Positions 45,347 through 56,580 are shown, counted from the stretch's first letter. The stretch is DNA of 64,000 nt from Curvularia sp. ZM96 (GCA_022457065.1 JAJGBQ010000004.1:4216001-4280000); one strand, 5' to 3'. Program-made: numbers and translations. Notes: generated by a model not told the origin, from the sequence alone.

Positions 45347-46272
45347 TTACTCCGACGAGATCCACTTCATGTGATTGATCGTCTCCCTCTCCAAGTACTC
45401 GTACACCTGCCCATAATCCTTGCATACGTGTTTTGCGTCCCATCCATCGCTACCCCCTCGGTCTTCGCCATCCTCGCCGCCCGGGAAGCTCGTGGCAGCA
45501 CCTTCTAGCGCCACGTCCCCCGCACACATAATCGCCTGTCTAATGTACTCGAAGCAGTGGTTGATGTGCCATGGCTTCTTCACAGGGTCCACCGGTAGCG
45601 CTGACGCAACCGTGAGCTTCATGGAGTTGTACGATTCTAGTATCGTGTATAGACAGTGTAGCTGGTGAGTGACCGAGGTAGTAAACACGGTCTGGTTGGT
45701 GTAATCATGAATCGGGTGGGGTAAGTTCGAGTAATCTGAGGGGTTCTTCACGTTGACATAACCAAGGCCCTCTTCGACTCGGTCAGCAATGATCATATTC
45801 AACGTCAGTGGTCTCAGCTCATACCGGGAACGATGCTTAGCCATGCATGCTGCGTCTCATTGCTCCAGAAGTCTGCTGGCTCCTCGGGAGCAAACACAGT
45901 GCTGGGCTCGAACTTGACAATCTGCTGGGAGAAGGTTGGGGCAAACCCCGTGATATCACCTGCAAGCTCGTACACATGACTCTTTGCATGGTGCTGCCAT
46001 CTCTTTTCTGCCAAAAGTCCAACAATCACCAACAAAAGTATCGTGTCGAGCATCCATCGGCATCTCTTTAGCCACCTACAGACCGTTTTCCTTTTTCGTC
46101 GGGGCTGAGTGGCGATTTCCGTATCCCAGGCGTCATCCACCTCGGTACTCGAATCAGATTCGTCGACGTTGTGCAGCGCGTCGTATCGCTGATGACGCTT
46201 CGGACTCTCCTTGGTTGCAAACTCCATGGTCGACGCGCCGTGGCTTGATTTGTAGGATGGAATTACTGGCAT
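45347..46272 (-). CDS. UstYa-family (DUF3328) oxidase-like protein
   Basis: Two exons (45825-46272, 45347-45771; 53-nt intron, acceptor GAAG) encode 290 residues. A short cytosolic N-terminus precedes one membrane helix (LDTILLLVIVGLLAE, about residues 74-90). The family signatures follow: the W..L.P.G.G.V block across the splice site (WLSIVP|EGLGYV) and two HxxHC motifs, HQLHC at 185-189 and HINHC at 218-222. UstYa-type proteins are copper-dependent or copper-like oxidases that cyclise or oxidise peptides and other metabolites, best known from ustiloxin-type ribosomal peptides. No precursor peptide, peptidase or partner enzyme is visible next to it, so the substrate is unknown. The intron acceptor is inferred from frame; a nearby GAG acceptor would shift it. 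Confidence 0.85.
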
Positions 46273-47101
46273 TACAAAGAATATCCTCGGACGAAAAGAT
46301 CAGGTTCATCAAATGAAGGGGAAACGGCGTTTATGCAGCGTCGTGTTGATCATCGTTGACGCTCAAACATCTGCTGCGACACAACTTTTACATGTTACAT
46401 ATCGAGCCTCAGAGGTCCACGCGTCCAGCGCCAAGTTTCTTTGTTTACCCGATTAGCTCAAACTCCATCAACGCTTCAACGCTATTGACTCTATTGACCC
46501 TGTCGATTCTATTGACTGTATTGACTTCGATTCTATTGACTCTCGTCTCTTTAGGGTTCGTTGTGTGATCTAAGGCGCTAGCTTGCAATCACTATTCATC
46601 TTAGCAGAGGCGCGATACAAGTCGCGTGAAAGTCAGGACATGATAGTGCTGACATCAGCAGCGTGCTCTACAGCGAGAAGTGATAGGTTATAGGGAAAGC
46701 TCAACACAACGCGTCGAAGGCATAGGTAGTGTTCATAATTCGATAGAGTGTGCATTTGTTGCATCGCCGTGCATCCCATGATACACACAGAAGAACCCGC
46801 TGAACGTGTTAGAATGGCAGTTTGATATATTGTAGGTAGGCTATGTTATGAGCAAGGGGGTGTAACTAAAAGGTGGTTGGCCTAGGTAACCCCTCGACAC
46901 CTACTATCGCAAGCTCATGTCACACCTCGTCACAGACCTAAAGCTATAGAGTATACAACTTGTAGAAACGAGCCACATTTATGCATTGTACTCGATGCGG
47001 GGATACTTTCTTGGGAAGCCCTTTCGACAGGCGGCTGCCAGTCCCTTCGTGCCTTCAGCTGCTGAATTCGCCGCTGGTCGGCATTAGCCGTTGAGGTGCA
47101 A
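46273..47101. other. Intergenic with a small minisatellite
   Basis: Upstream of the UstYa-like gene and downstream of the 652-aa gene. Apart from the 9-bp repeat described separately, no feature is recognised. Confidence 0.4.
46482..46541 (+). repeat. 9-bp minisatellite, unit CTATTGACT
   Basis: Degenerate 9-bp units CTATTGACT, CTATTGACC, CTGTCGATT, CTATTGACT and GTATTGACT follow one another. A 6-base partial unit and another CTATTGACT come after. One frame reads repeated Ile-Asp, but it lacks an ATG after the preceding stop, so coding is not supported. Confidence 0.8.
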
Positions 47102-49060
47102 TCATTCCACAATCCGAATATGCTGATCGGTCAAATGCTGAGATGGTCGAAGAATTGAGACCGGGCTGCTATTCTTTAGTGCCTGTGCAGCATGCTCCTT
47201 GACCACAGGAAGCGACACTTCGGGTATGTCATTGTCAATCTCAGTTGACAAATCTTTGGACGAAGAACTTGCGCTTTCTGCCAGCATGTCCTCAGCTCCA
47301 ATTTTCATAAGCTTTTTGGCTATCATATATGAATCCTGGCGCTCAAATGGCTCAGGTGCTGCTCTTTCTGAACGGATGAGACGCGCATGGGCTATGGCAA
47401 CAGAGTCGCGGTGACCACAAAAGTGCGAATCTGCTTCCTCGAGATTAGAGAGCTGACGAACCATTGCAGGGTACTTTATCCTTCGGCCATTGCGTTGGGC
47501 TTCAGGATGGGGCACAAAAGGAGATTCTCCTGAAGGTTGTACCGTATCCTGTGCAGCATGCTGGTGTCTTCTATTTACGGACACTCCTGATAGCATATCT
47601 TCACTGGAAGCTGACCTAGTCAGGGACCTACTCGCTGGACGAGAGACATGGCGGGAAGAAGTGACACTGGTAACTTGGCTATTCGGAGGTGCTGGTAATG
47701 AAAGGTCTTCATGGTCCTCGATAGTACATTCGAAGCTTGTGGCTCGACCATCATCATCCGGGAAAACAACAATGGTGGGCTTGAAACTGTCAGACGCGCT
47801 GTTCCAGGTTCCGGACCAACCAGCGAGCTTTGAGTCGACCCGTTCAAGGCCATGCCTCACACCGAAACTGACAGCTTCAAGAGAATGGCTTGCAGAAGAG
47901 CTCCGCCGCCCTCTTACTTTGATGTTCTGCTCCGTTGGTATATCGTCCCATACCACCTCGTAGCTGCCACTTCCTGTATCTATGGTCTGCATGGTTGGCG
48001 TAGCTGGATCAGGGCCTTCTTCGTTGACAATGTCGCGTGCGTCCCAAGAGGGCGAGATAGCGATCACGTGTACATCTGTTCGCGTAATCGCTGGGTCTGC
48101 AGCATTGCTCTTGACCGAGCATATAGCATTTGGAAACAATAAGTTGCCTCTGACCATACTTCTTTGTTTGTTGGCTCTGCCGAGGTGTGTGTTGTGGTCA
48201 TGCGGCAGGGCATTTGTGCAACTCTTTGATATGGAAGTTACTTTATGGGCCGGGTGACTGTGTTCGTGACTGTTCCGATTGTTCCTTTTGAAGCTAACAG
48301 TCTTGATGTTCGGAAGGGCTTTGGATCTAGCCTCAGTTGGACATCTTTGTAGCGCATTAGGTGGCATGGAGGCGTCACTTTTTGCTCGCTTCTTGATGCA
48401 CGACTTCGATGGCGGATCGCAGCCGTACAACTTTGGGTCCGTAAATGCTCTGGATAAATCTGAATCTGAGCTTGAGCGTAACAAGATGTATCTGATCGGG
48501 ACTAGTCTCGTCCCGGTCGATATCTTATTCCCTGTCGATGTACGGCGAGGCTGACCTGATCTGGGATCTCGATGAAAGCTCACAGGTGATTTGGCAGCTC
48601 TGTGTTCACCAGACTTTGACTCCTTTCGTGGTGTAACAACAGATCGTCCTCCTTGTGTGCGAGATGGCTGCAGCGAACTATACGATAAGGACGAGACTGC
48701 ATGTTGCGAATGGTACATGTCGTCTTTGGATCGAAATGCGTTCAATGCCACAACGGCAGTCTTTGGCTCATGCTGCATTCCGCTCGAGAAGGCCAAATCG
48801 CTCACAGATCTCTTCAATTGACGTCTCTGAATCGCTTTCAAAACCGAATCGGTAGCATCCTCAGCATGATTTTCGACACCTTCGATGTCGTTCACCAGAG
48901 GAGTGGTAGAGGCCATGTGAGATTCTTCTATCCCACCCGAGCCTGGCGAGGGTACATCCGAAGCGACATGTTTATCAAACATGATATATGAGGTAAGTTT
49001 GGTAACGGCTTCGTCACCGGAAGTTAACTTCAGGTTTTTTGTGAGCGCTGAGAGTGCCAT
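47102..49060 (-). CDS. Hypothetical disordered protein, 652 aa
   Basis: A single long intronless frame from ATG 49058-49060 is very unlikely by chance. I do not recognise a domain. Composition is Ser-, Arg- and His-rich, with several basic clusters (IQRRQLKRSVSDLAF; KSCIKKRAKSD) that resemble phosphorylation sites of basophilic kinases or 14-3-3 sites. There are also acidic patches (FPDDDGRATSFECTIEDHEDL). One segment, GSYEVVWDDIP, resembles a short ordered motif conserved in some fungal regulators; this is only an impression. No signal peptide or transmembrane helix is visible. It is probably an intracellular regulatory or scaffold protein. Confidence 0.7.
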   Translation of the reverse strand: MALSALTKNLKLTSGDEAVTKLTSYIMFDKHVASDVPSPGSGGIEESHMASTTPLVNDIEGVENHAEDATDSVLKAIQRRQLKRSVSDLAFSSGMQHEPKTAVVALNAFRSKDDMYHSQHAVSSLSYSSLQPSRTQGGRSVVTPRKESKSGEHRAAKSPVSFHRDPRSGQPRRTSTGNKISTGTRLVPIRYILLRSSSDSDLSRAFTDPKLYGCDPPSKSCIKKRAKSDASMPPNALQRCPTEARSKALPNIKTVSFKRNNRNSHEHSHPAHKVTSISKSCTNALPHDHNTHLGRANKQRSMVRGNLLFPNAICSVKSNAADPAITRTDVHVIAISPSWDARDIVNEEGPDPATPTMQTIDTGSGSYEVVWDDIPTEQNIKVRGRRSSSASHSLEAVSFGVRHGLERVDSKLAGWSGTWNSASDSFKPTIVVFPDDDGRATSFECTIEDHEDLSLPAPPNSQVTSVTSSRHVSRPASRSLTRSASSEDMLSGVSVNRRHQHAAQDTVQPSGESPFVPHPEAQRNGRRIKYPAMVRQLSNLEEADSHFCGHRDSVAIAHARLIRSERAAPEPFERQDSYMIAKKLMKIGAEDMLAESASSSSKDLSTEIDNDIPEVSLPVVKEHAAQALKNSSPVSILRPSQHLTDQHIRIVE

Positions 49061-49858
49061 TCAGCCCAGCTGCTACGCTCAGAATGGCGAGTCGCTAGTC
49101 TGCCAGTAGTGATAATTTTTCGAGTAGGATGTTAGGGGCTCAGCCGGGTGATTGAGGGCTTAGGTGGGAGTGAAATGGAAATGCAGCGTAGACATGGCCA
49201 TCGTGCTGGATAACATAAGACGACCATGGTGAGGAAGGACCGTAACGTGGTCTCTCCATATCTGCTTCCTTTGGGCTGAACCTATTGCCTCCTGGAAGTC
49301 GCGCCTGGAGCACATGAAGCTGACAGAAACTGCAGTACAGAAAGTTCCAAGGACCAACAAGGGCATTAGCAGAAAGGTTCAACCCCCTTGCGCCACCACA
49401 GGTGGTACGTCGTGAGCCTCGGCAAACCTCCCGTCAGCCATTCACAGCCAGCGTAGGGACAACGTGCGCTGCCATCCCCACGACTTCAGACCATTGACCA
49501 AGCAACTACTGGGCTACAATTTCTAGGCTATGGATTGCCATGGCTCTGGAATGGCATTGCACCAAAAGTATTCGTCCCCCACACCCCTCTATTTCGGCGC
49601 TATCCGCCCACCCCACGGCTAACCCGAGCCGCTATGCAGGCACCCCGGCATTAGAACTATCGACTCATTCCCAGCAGCCAAACAAACAGCACACGTGTGG
49701 TTGGAACAAGGAACATGTAGCCAGGATGCTCTTCTGTACCTTACCGGCGGGTCGCGTCATCGGGGGCCGTATCTCTTACATCGCAACTATTAATATAGTT
49801 GTCCCATGGCTCCTCGACTTCTCCTGTCCAGGCACACGACAGTAAGCTGATCGTCAAA
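49061..49858. other. Divergent promoter region
   Basis: Lies between the start codons of the 652-aa gene (minus) and the phytase-like gene (plus). No specific element is recognised. Confidence 0.4.
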
Positions 49859-51526
49859 ATGCTGTTCGCCACTTCTCTCAGTCTTTTGGCTTTTCCGGTG
49901 TATCAGGCCATTGCTAGCCCCGTTGCCTCTCGCGACCAAGGCTCTACAACCCAAGCTGCTGCCAATGTCACCACGTGCAATGGCAAGCTCTACACCTACG
50001 AAAGACTTGCAGGCTATGGATTGGTGGCAAGCGATGCTCGCGACAAATTTGGAGACACCATTGGTGGCATTGGAAGTGCCATCGCCTTCGACAAGAAGTC
50101 ATGGAAATACAGGAAGGAATCCTACGAGGGTGTAGTCTGGGGGCTACCAGACAGAGGTTGGAACACTCAAGGAACTCAGAACACCCAGACTAGAATCCAC
50201 AAGTTCAGGGTCAATTTCACGCCAGTAAAGGCCACAGTAGCGAGCCCAGCAAGCCCAAATCTTGAGGTCTCATACCTCGACACTTTGCTTCTCACTGGTC
50301 CCGATGGCACACCACTGACTGGTCTGGACCCCACTACTTCCATCATATATCCGGGATTCCCTGAGCTTCCCTTGGCGAAATGTAGGTTGTAAATCTTGGC
50401 TTCAAGAGTATCTCACTGACCAACACAGATGTCGGAAATGGATTTGGTCAGAACGGTACTGGCGGTGCTCGTGTCTCTCTCGACACTGAAGGTCTGGTGC
50501 TCGGAGACGACGGGACGTTTTGGATCAGTGATGAGTATGCTGCCTATGTGTACCAGTTCAACAGCAAAGGCAAGATGATCAAGGCAGTTCGTTCCCCTGA
50601 TGCCTTTGTTCCCCAGCGCAACGGCACCGATAGCTTCAGCGCCAACTCGCCACCGGTCTACGACCCTGACTTTGAGATTGTGCCTGGGGATCCTACGAGT
50701 GGCCGGGGTAACAACCAAGGCCTAGAGGCTCTGACCGCCAGTCCGGACGGCAAGTACTTGTACACGATGCTTCAAAGTGCTGCCATGCAGGATGGTGGCA
50801 GCTCCTCCAAGAAGCGCCGCAATACTCGTCTTCTCAAATACCGTGTCAAGGGCCAAAAGACAACTTTGGAGGCCGAATATGCTGTTCAGCTTCCAGTACT
50901 CTCCACGGGTCGCATCGCTAGTCAGTCAGAGATGCACTACATCTCGGAAACGCAGTTTCTCGTCCTCGCGCGTGATTCAAACGCAGGCAAAGGAGCCGAA
51001 AGCACAGAGTCCATCTACCGCAATGCCGATGTCATTGATATTACGAATGCTACTAACCTGGCAGGAACGGCGGCAGATGCCATCGGTGGACAGATTGCGA
51101 GCAAAGATGGCCAGTTGAAGAGCGATATCGTACCCGCTACTTACTGCCCGTGGCTTTCATACAACAACAATGACGAGCTAGGCAAGTTTGGTCTTCACAA
51201 CGGCGGTAACCAGGATTCGACGCTGCTCAATGAAAAATGGGAGAGCTTTGCCATGCTGCCGGTTGACGAGCAAGACGAGATTGGTAGAAGCAGCAGGCAG
51301 CAAGAGGATGAGGGAAAGCAGTACTATCTCGTGTCCTTTTCAGACAATGACTTTATCACACAGAACGGTAAGACGGGCTTCTCGAGGTCACTTCCGTTTG
51401 ACTAACGCTTTTACAGGCTACATAAATTTCGGTCAAAACAAGTATGCGGACGCAAGCGGGTACAGCATAGACACTCAGATTCTTATCTTCAAGGTCAAGC
51501 TACCCAAGGGGGCAAACCCATTATAG
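49859..51526 (+). CDS. Secreted esterase-like-of-phytase domain protein
   Basis: Three exons (49859-50381, 50429-51367, 51417-51526; introns 47 and 49 nt) encode 523 residues. The N-terminus MLFATSLSLLAFPVYQAIAS is a good signal peptide. The mature protein has the blocks of the phytase-like / esterase-like-of-phytase beta-propeller family: GIGSAIAFD, GVVWGLPDRGWN, LDTEGLVLGDDGTFWISDEYAAYVY, RGNNQGLEALTASPDGKYLYT and PVLSTGRIASQSEMHYI. Several NxT/S sites (NVT, NGT, NAT) suit an N-glycosylated extracellular protein. Biochemical activity of most fungal members is unproven; a phosphoesterase role is a family-level guess. The start used is the ATG at 49859, because the longer upstream frame lacks the signal peptide at its N-terminus. 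Confidence 0.9.
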
Positions 51527-51986
51527 GCTTGAATGGAGTTTGAGAGCATGACTAAGATGCCACTGGGTAGCTGTAAAGGGTGGAGAGACAAGGCATGGTT
51601 CTTTGTAGATAGTTTGTGATTGATAAAGATAAAAACTGTAAATCTTGGAAGGCTTTTTTGGCACACGCAGTAGACGTCGTATTCACGTACAGAAGTGAAC
51701 TAGGGAAGGTAGAGGCTAGCTTCATAAATAGTCACATGCTAGCTTTATGGTATGCAAGGCGGTTGTTAGGAAGATAAGCTTGAGTTGTGAGTTGTTGTGA
51801 GATGAGATGGAATGCTACACGGCAGAGCGAGCGGAGGCGGAGGTGGGGATGGTGCAAGTGAGCTTCGGGGACCGGTGCACAGACGGCATCTGATTGGCCT
51901 TGGAGCTGGACCCTGGAACTATGTTGATGTGGCATCTCAACCAAGCTGGAGTTTCAAACTCCAATTCCTCTCGTCACACTGGAACA
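51527..51986. other. Intergenic upstream of the glucosidase II beta gene
   Basis: Short spacer between two co-oriented genes, with the 3' flank of the phytase-like gene and the promoter of the next. No feature is recognised. Confidence 0.4.
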
Positions 51987-53803
51987 ATGGGGAGAAAGCA
52001 CGTATCCTCGCTTGCCTTGATACTTCCTCTTCTCGCCACCACGGCCGATGCGGCCTCAGAACCCGCCCGGCCGCGAGGCGTAGGTCCGGAGTGTATGTTG
52101 CACCCGCTTGCAGCTCATAGACAGCTGCATTGAATGGAGCTCTGCATGCTGACAGCCAATGTCTAGTTGCAAAGTACTACAAGGACGCTGAGACATTTAC
52201 TTGCATCTCGAACCCTTCCATTAAACTCCCCGTTGCGCGTCTGAACGACGACTACTGCGACTGCCCGGATGGCTCCGACGAGCCTGGCACCTCGGCCTGC
52301 TCGTACCTCTCACCACTATCCCCACCACAGCCCGTAGGTACCGATGGCAAAGATGTAAACACTACACCTGCTCTGCCGGGCTTCTACTGCAAGAACAAGG
52401 GCCACCAGCCTAGCTATATTCCTTTTACTAGCGTCAACGACGGCGCCTGCGATTATGAGCTCTGCTGCGACGGGAGCGATGAGTACGAACATGTGGGAGG
52501 TATCAAGTGTGAAGACCGCTGTGCGGCTATTGGAAAAGAATGGAGGAAGGCAGATGAAGCGAGACAAAAGAGCCTCGCAGCTGCTAGGCAACGGCGAAAA
52601 GAGTTGGTGGCTGATGCTGGACGCCTGCGCAAGGAGGTCGAGGATCGCATCCAGACACTCAAGGCTCAAATCGAGGGTGCGACACTGAAGGTTGACGGGC
52701 TGACCAAGAGCCTAGCCGAGATTGAGAGGGCAGAGCGTGGCAAGATAGCCAAGGGCGCAGGCAAGGGCGGCAAAGTCACTGTATTGGCTGGTCTGGCAAA
52801 GCAGCGGATTCAAGAGCTCACTGACAACATCCACCGCTTGCGCAACGAGAGGGACTCTGCGCGAGCCAGAGTTGCTGATCTTGAGGGCATGCTAACCCGC
52901 TTCAAGGAGGAGTACAATCCCAATTTCAACGACGAGGGCGTAAAGCGCGCAGTACAGGCATGGGAGAACTACGCTGCGCAAGAACGGCCAGGGCCCAACG
53001 AGGCTCTGGATCGAGACCTTGATGACATTCTCAAGCCAGACTCTGAGAGCGCTATCAATTGGGATGACTTTGAGAAAGTAGAGGAGTCTGACGTCGATCT
53101 CCGTGAGTCCAAATCCAACAGTACTCTTGATTCAACAGCTGACCAGTATGCAGTTTACCAGTTTGAAGAATACCTGCCTGAATCTATCCGAAGCTGGGTC
53201 GACGGCAAGCTTCGCGACCTGCGCATCATGCTCATCGAGAATGGGATCCTCGCCGACCCAACATCTGCGGACGCTCCTGAACCCAAGGCAGTTACCGATG
53301 CAAAGTCGCAGCTTGAGGCGGCAAAGAGGGAACTCGAGAACGACAAGTCTGAACTAACCAGGCATGAAGAAGATCTCACCAAGGACTATGGCCCTGACTC
53401 TATTTTCCGTGCATTGAAGGACGTCTGTATTTCCACTGACTCTGGTGAATACACATATGAGCACTGCTTCCTGTCCAGAACGACACAGAAGCCCAAGAAA
53501 GGTGGCGGTCACACAGGCATGGGCAACTTTGTCCGCATCGAGTCGATTACTGTTGATGAGGAACTACCTGCAGATGGCAAAGGCCTGGGTAGTGGCGAGC
53601 GTATTGCTCTCAAGTATGAGAATGGTCAACATTGCTGGAACGGTCCCAACAGGAGCACGCTGGTCATTTTGGCGTGTGCAGAGAAGGATGAGCTCTGGAA
53701 GATTGTCGAGGAGGAGAAGTGTGTATATAGGATGGAAGTGGGTACACCGGCTGTGTGTGGTGTGGAAGTTCAGAAGGCTGTGCCTGAACACAACGAGTTG
53801 TAG
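51987..53803 (+). CDS. GTB1: Glucosidase II beta subunit
   Basis: Two exons (51987-52092, 52167-53803; 74-nt intron) encode 580 residues. The signal peptide (VSSLALILPLLATTADA) is followed by the conserved RGVGPE|FAKYYKD start, spliced through a Phe codon. Two Cys-rich LDL-receptor-A-like units come next (DDYCDCPDGSDEPGTSAC; CDYELCCDGSDEYEH). A long coiled coil (about 150-270), an acidic linker and a C-terminal mannose-6-phosphate-receptor-homology domain (YTYEHCF, CWNGPNRS, CVYRMEVGTPAVC) complete the protein. It forms the ER-lumen glucosidase II with the catalytic alpha subunit and recognises N-glycan mannose during glycoprotein quality control. The last four residues are HNEL, a variant of the HDEL retrieval signal. 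Family length is normal. Confidence 0.96.
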
Positions 53804-54321
53804 GCGAGCGTATATGGAACAATGAGGTGCTCTGGGCGTACTGCGGTTGATTCGCGTTGCTTGGATAAAAGATGACTAGATCTGAGTTGTTGTCAAGATA
53901 CTGAAAGCAGAATATACCCAGTCTGTGGTTTTGCAACTGTTAGACGTATTGTGAGAGATGTATCGAAGACGCTGTGTAAAAGCTTAAGGAATGTCGATAT
54001 AGCGATGTGTATGTGGTTCAGACTAGTAAAATGATTGTGTCTGCTGAACTGATCATCCGAATGTCCAACAAATGCATACTCAGCTGGGCAGGTCTACTAA
54101 GCGACAGCCAGCACTATATTCAATCGCGGCGGTGTATTCCCACTATCTACGCCGCTGTTATCGATAAACTTTTTTGTCCCCCGTCCCGCAACCCCGCCAA
54201 CTTTTTTTTCGGTCAACACTTGACGCGTCTCCCAAGTCACATTTTGGGTCTATTTTCACATCCATTCGCTGGACAGCACCTTCGAAAAGAGAGGAAAAAA
54301 GGCAAAAAGAAATCAGCCACA
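53804..54321. other. Intergenic upstream of the GCIP-like gene
   Basis: The GCIP-like frame is open back to 54,007, but the stretch is low-complexity and AT-rich just before the ATG and reads as leader sequence. No other feature is recognised. Confidence 0.4.
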
Positions 54322-55524
54322 ATGTCGAAACCAAAGGACCTCTCCACCCTCATTGAAGTAACAAAAACCACACAAACACTCATCGCACACTACCAATCGT
54401 CGCTCACACCCAGCAAAAACAATGCCCTCTCTACCACCACCGCTGCTAGGGTCTCATCAGCCGAGATACCCAATCCCCTCGAGCTCCTCAACTCGAGCAC
54501 TACGCTGCTAAAATCGCACACGACCACCCTCTCGCTGCTCCTCATCAACCCGCCGCTAACACCCTCTGCCGTCGTGACCAAGATGGGCAACGTGAGCGAG
54601 GGCCCGCTCAGCGGCATGGTGGCCGCCGCAAGCTATGTGCCTGGGCCCGGGCAAAGAGGAGATGTGGGCGACATTATGCGAGCGGAGATGCGAGCGCAGG
54701 TGAAAGCGCTACTGGGAAGTTGGAGCGAGGTGTTGAGCGTTGTGCTGCGGATTACCGAGAAGATGAAGCAAGGAAAGAAGGGACAACAGTCTGTGACGGA
54801 GGCAGAGAAGCAGGAAGTGCTGGCTGCGACGGGCGTAGTGTGGGATGCGTGCGACACCGTGGGGCGGCTGTGCAGCGAGGGCGTGGTAGGGCTCGTAGTG
54901 AAGAAGGCACAGGCGTTTCGAGCGGTGCTGATGGATGCGATTGAGGAGTTGAAGGAGTGGGGGGAGGATGTGGACGACGACGAAGATGAAGACGAAGACG
55001 AGGCGCAGGGCAGTGATGACGACGAAGACGAAAACGAACTTTTCGGCACGGAGAAAAAGCTAGGCAAAGGTGACGAGGCACTCAAGGCGCTGTTGGAGCA
55101 TAGTCTCAAGAAGCTCAAGATGATGGGCATTTTGTACCAGGCGCTGGTGAAGAGGCGCCTGAAGACGTATCCTGCGTCGTCGATTCTGGAGCCTACTGCG
55201 TCTACCACCAACAACAGCAACAACAACAGGATACGGGAAATTAAAGAGGGAGGAGAGGATGACAAGGAGGAGACGAAGCAACAGCCGCCCAGCCAGAAAC
55301 TCAACGAGCTTATGCGCCTGCTCAAAGACATTCCGGAAACCGTGGATGATATTGCTGCAGCGTTTTACGACCTCGATGCTGACGAGGCGAGGGAGACACT
55401 GGATAAGTGCTGTCAGGAGGCCAAGGCGGCAGTGCGGCTGGTGGAGAAGAGCTGGAGTGGCGAGGACGACGAGTTTACGACTTGGTCTGGGAAATGGGTT
55501 GGGGCTTTGGAGGAGGTTGCGTGA
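54322..55524 (+). CDS. GCIP (Grap2/cyclin-D-interacting) family protein
   Basis: An intronless frame gives 400 residues from ATG 54322 (context CACAATGTCG). The helical N-terminal region (TLIAHYQSSL, ALLGSWSEVLSVVLRITEKMKQG, VVWDACDTVGRLCSEG) and the C-terminal helix set (KLNELMRLLKDIPETVDDIAAAFYDLD) match the fungal members of the GCIP / CCNDBP1-like family. A strongly acidic, Asp/Glu-run segment (about residues 217-245) separates them. Animal relatives bind cyclin D and helix-loop-helix factors; the fungal role is not established. The longer in-frame extension upstream to 54,007 is compositionally unlike protein and was not used. Confidence 0.82.
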   Translation: MSKPKDLSTLIEVTKTTQTLIAHYQSSLTPSKNNALSTTTAARVSSAEIPNPLELLNSSTTLLKSHTTTLSLLLINPPLTPSAVVTKMGNVSEGPLSGMVAAASYVPGPGQRGDVGDIMRAEMRAQVKALLGSWSEVLSVVLRITEKMKQGKKGQQSVTEAEKQEVLAATGVVWDACDTVGRLCSEGVVGLVVKKAQAFRAVLMDAIEELKEWGEDVDDDEDEDEDEAQGSDDDEDENELFGTEKKLGKGDEALKALLEHSLKKLKMMGILYQALVKRRLKTYPASSILEPTASTTNNSNNNRIREIKEGGEDDKEETKQQPPSQKLNELMRLLKDIPETVDDIAAAFYDLDADEARETLDKCCQEAKAAVRLVEKSWSGEDDEFTTWSGKWVGALEEVA

Positions 55525-55887
55525 GAATGAGTAGGCTGTATAGAACAAGGCATGCATAGGAGCACTCATCCTCTAAGACAATTCCCCATTGATGGATTGA
55601 TTTGAGATCACAGCATGACGGTGTCGATACACAGCAAAGCACACATGCAGACGAACGACCAGACATACAAACGTAAAAATTAAGGGTATTCGATATTCTT
55701 ATCTTAAGTAGTGCGTACAAATTCCCACAAGTGAATAGCAATACTCATGTTCGCCTCTCTCCACATGCTAGAGGAAGAAAGCAAAAAAAGAAGATAAAAG
55801 GTATATGTTTATTCCATCCTCATCCTCATCTCATCCACCAACTACCCCCAAAACACACTGCCCGTCCCGAGAAGGATAGAGAGGTGC
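55525..55887. other. Convergent 3' flanks
   Basis: Lies between the stops of the GCIP-like and CFEM genes. AT-rich, with no gene recognised. Confidence 0.4.
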
Positions 55888-56580
55888 TTACAGACCGAAA
55901 GCGGCGGCGGCGAGACCGAGGGCAACGGCACCGATGGCGGCAGCGTTGCCAGAGGCAGCACCAGTCGACTGAGCAGGGTTGGAGGTAGAGGTGCCAGAGG
56001 CGGCGGGAGCACCAGAGGGGCGGCCGGAGGCAGCGCCGGAGGGAGAAGGAGCGGCGCTGTTGCCAGCGGGGGAGGAAGGACCAGGGGTGCTGGCGGCAGT
56101 GCCAGTGGGGATGTCACTGAGAGTGATGCCGGCTTGGGCGCAGAGACCGGAGACGGCAGGGATGATCTCTGTAGTGGATTGATTAGAATGTTTCATTCGA
56201 AACGAGACAGCAAGGGGCTGAGGGAAGGTGACATACTCAGAGCCTCTTCCTGGGAGCACTTGGTGGGAACGCAAGCCATGAGAGCTTGCTGCATGGGCTC
56301 ACGGCCAGTAGTGCACTGGCACTTGATGTCGGTGGAACCGCACTTGGAGGCAGGCAGAGCAGCGACGAAGCAAGGAATCTAAGGGGCCAGTTAGTCAACT
56401 ACTTGGCGTTGAAAGATGGTGGTGTGCTCTTGTCCAGTGCACTGTTTGTCGCGTCGCCAGAACAAGAAGCACCCGTAGAAATTGATCACTTACAGCGCAC
56501 TGGGGGACCTGAGAAAGGTCCTGAGCGCCGGTGAAAGCGAGGGTAGCCGCGAAGGCAAGGACGGTAGCTTGGAAACGCAT
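55888..56580 (-). CDS. CFEM-domain GPI-anchored cell-surface protein
   Basis: Three exons (56494-56580, 56237-56378, 55888-56168; introns 115 and 68 nt) encode 169 residues. A signal peptide (VLAFAATLAFTGA) precedes one CFEM domain with eight Cys: VPQCA|IPC, SKC, KCQC preceded by the hallmark Asp in STDIKCQC, ACVP, TKC and GLC. A Ser/Pro/Ala-rich stalk follows and the protein ends in a small-residue and hydrophobic tail (AAIGAVALGLAAAAFGL) that fits a GPI-attachment signal. CFEM proteins bind heme or take part in adhesion and host interaction in fungi. The Asp that coordinates heme iron in Csa2-type proteins is present, but heme binding is not proven. Confidence 0.92.

Noticed and set aside
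46356..46568. 70-codon Leu/Thr-rich frame that could look like a membrane peptide or a RiPP precursor near the UstYa-like gene
   Set aside because: Its repeats come from the 9-bp minisatellite. There is no signal peptide, no KR-type cleavage pattern, and the Ile-Asp frame has no start codon.
54007..54321. N-terminal extension of the GCIP-like protein
   Set aside because: The frame is open but reads as an AT-rich leader. The ATG at 54322 has a better context and fits the family start.
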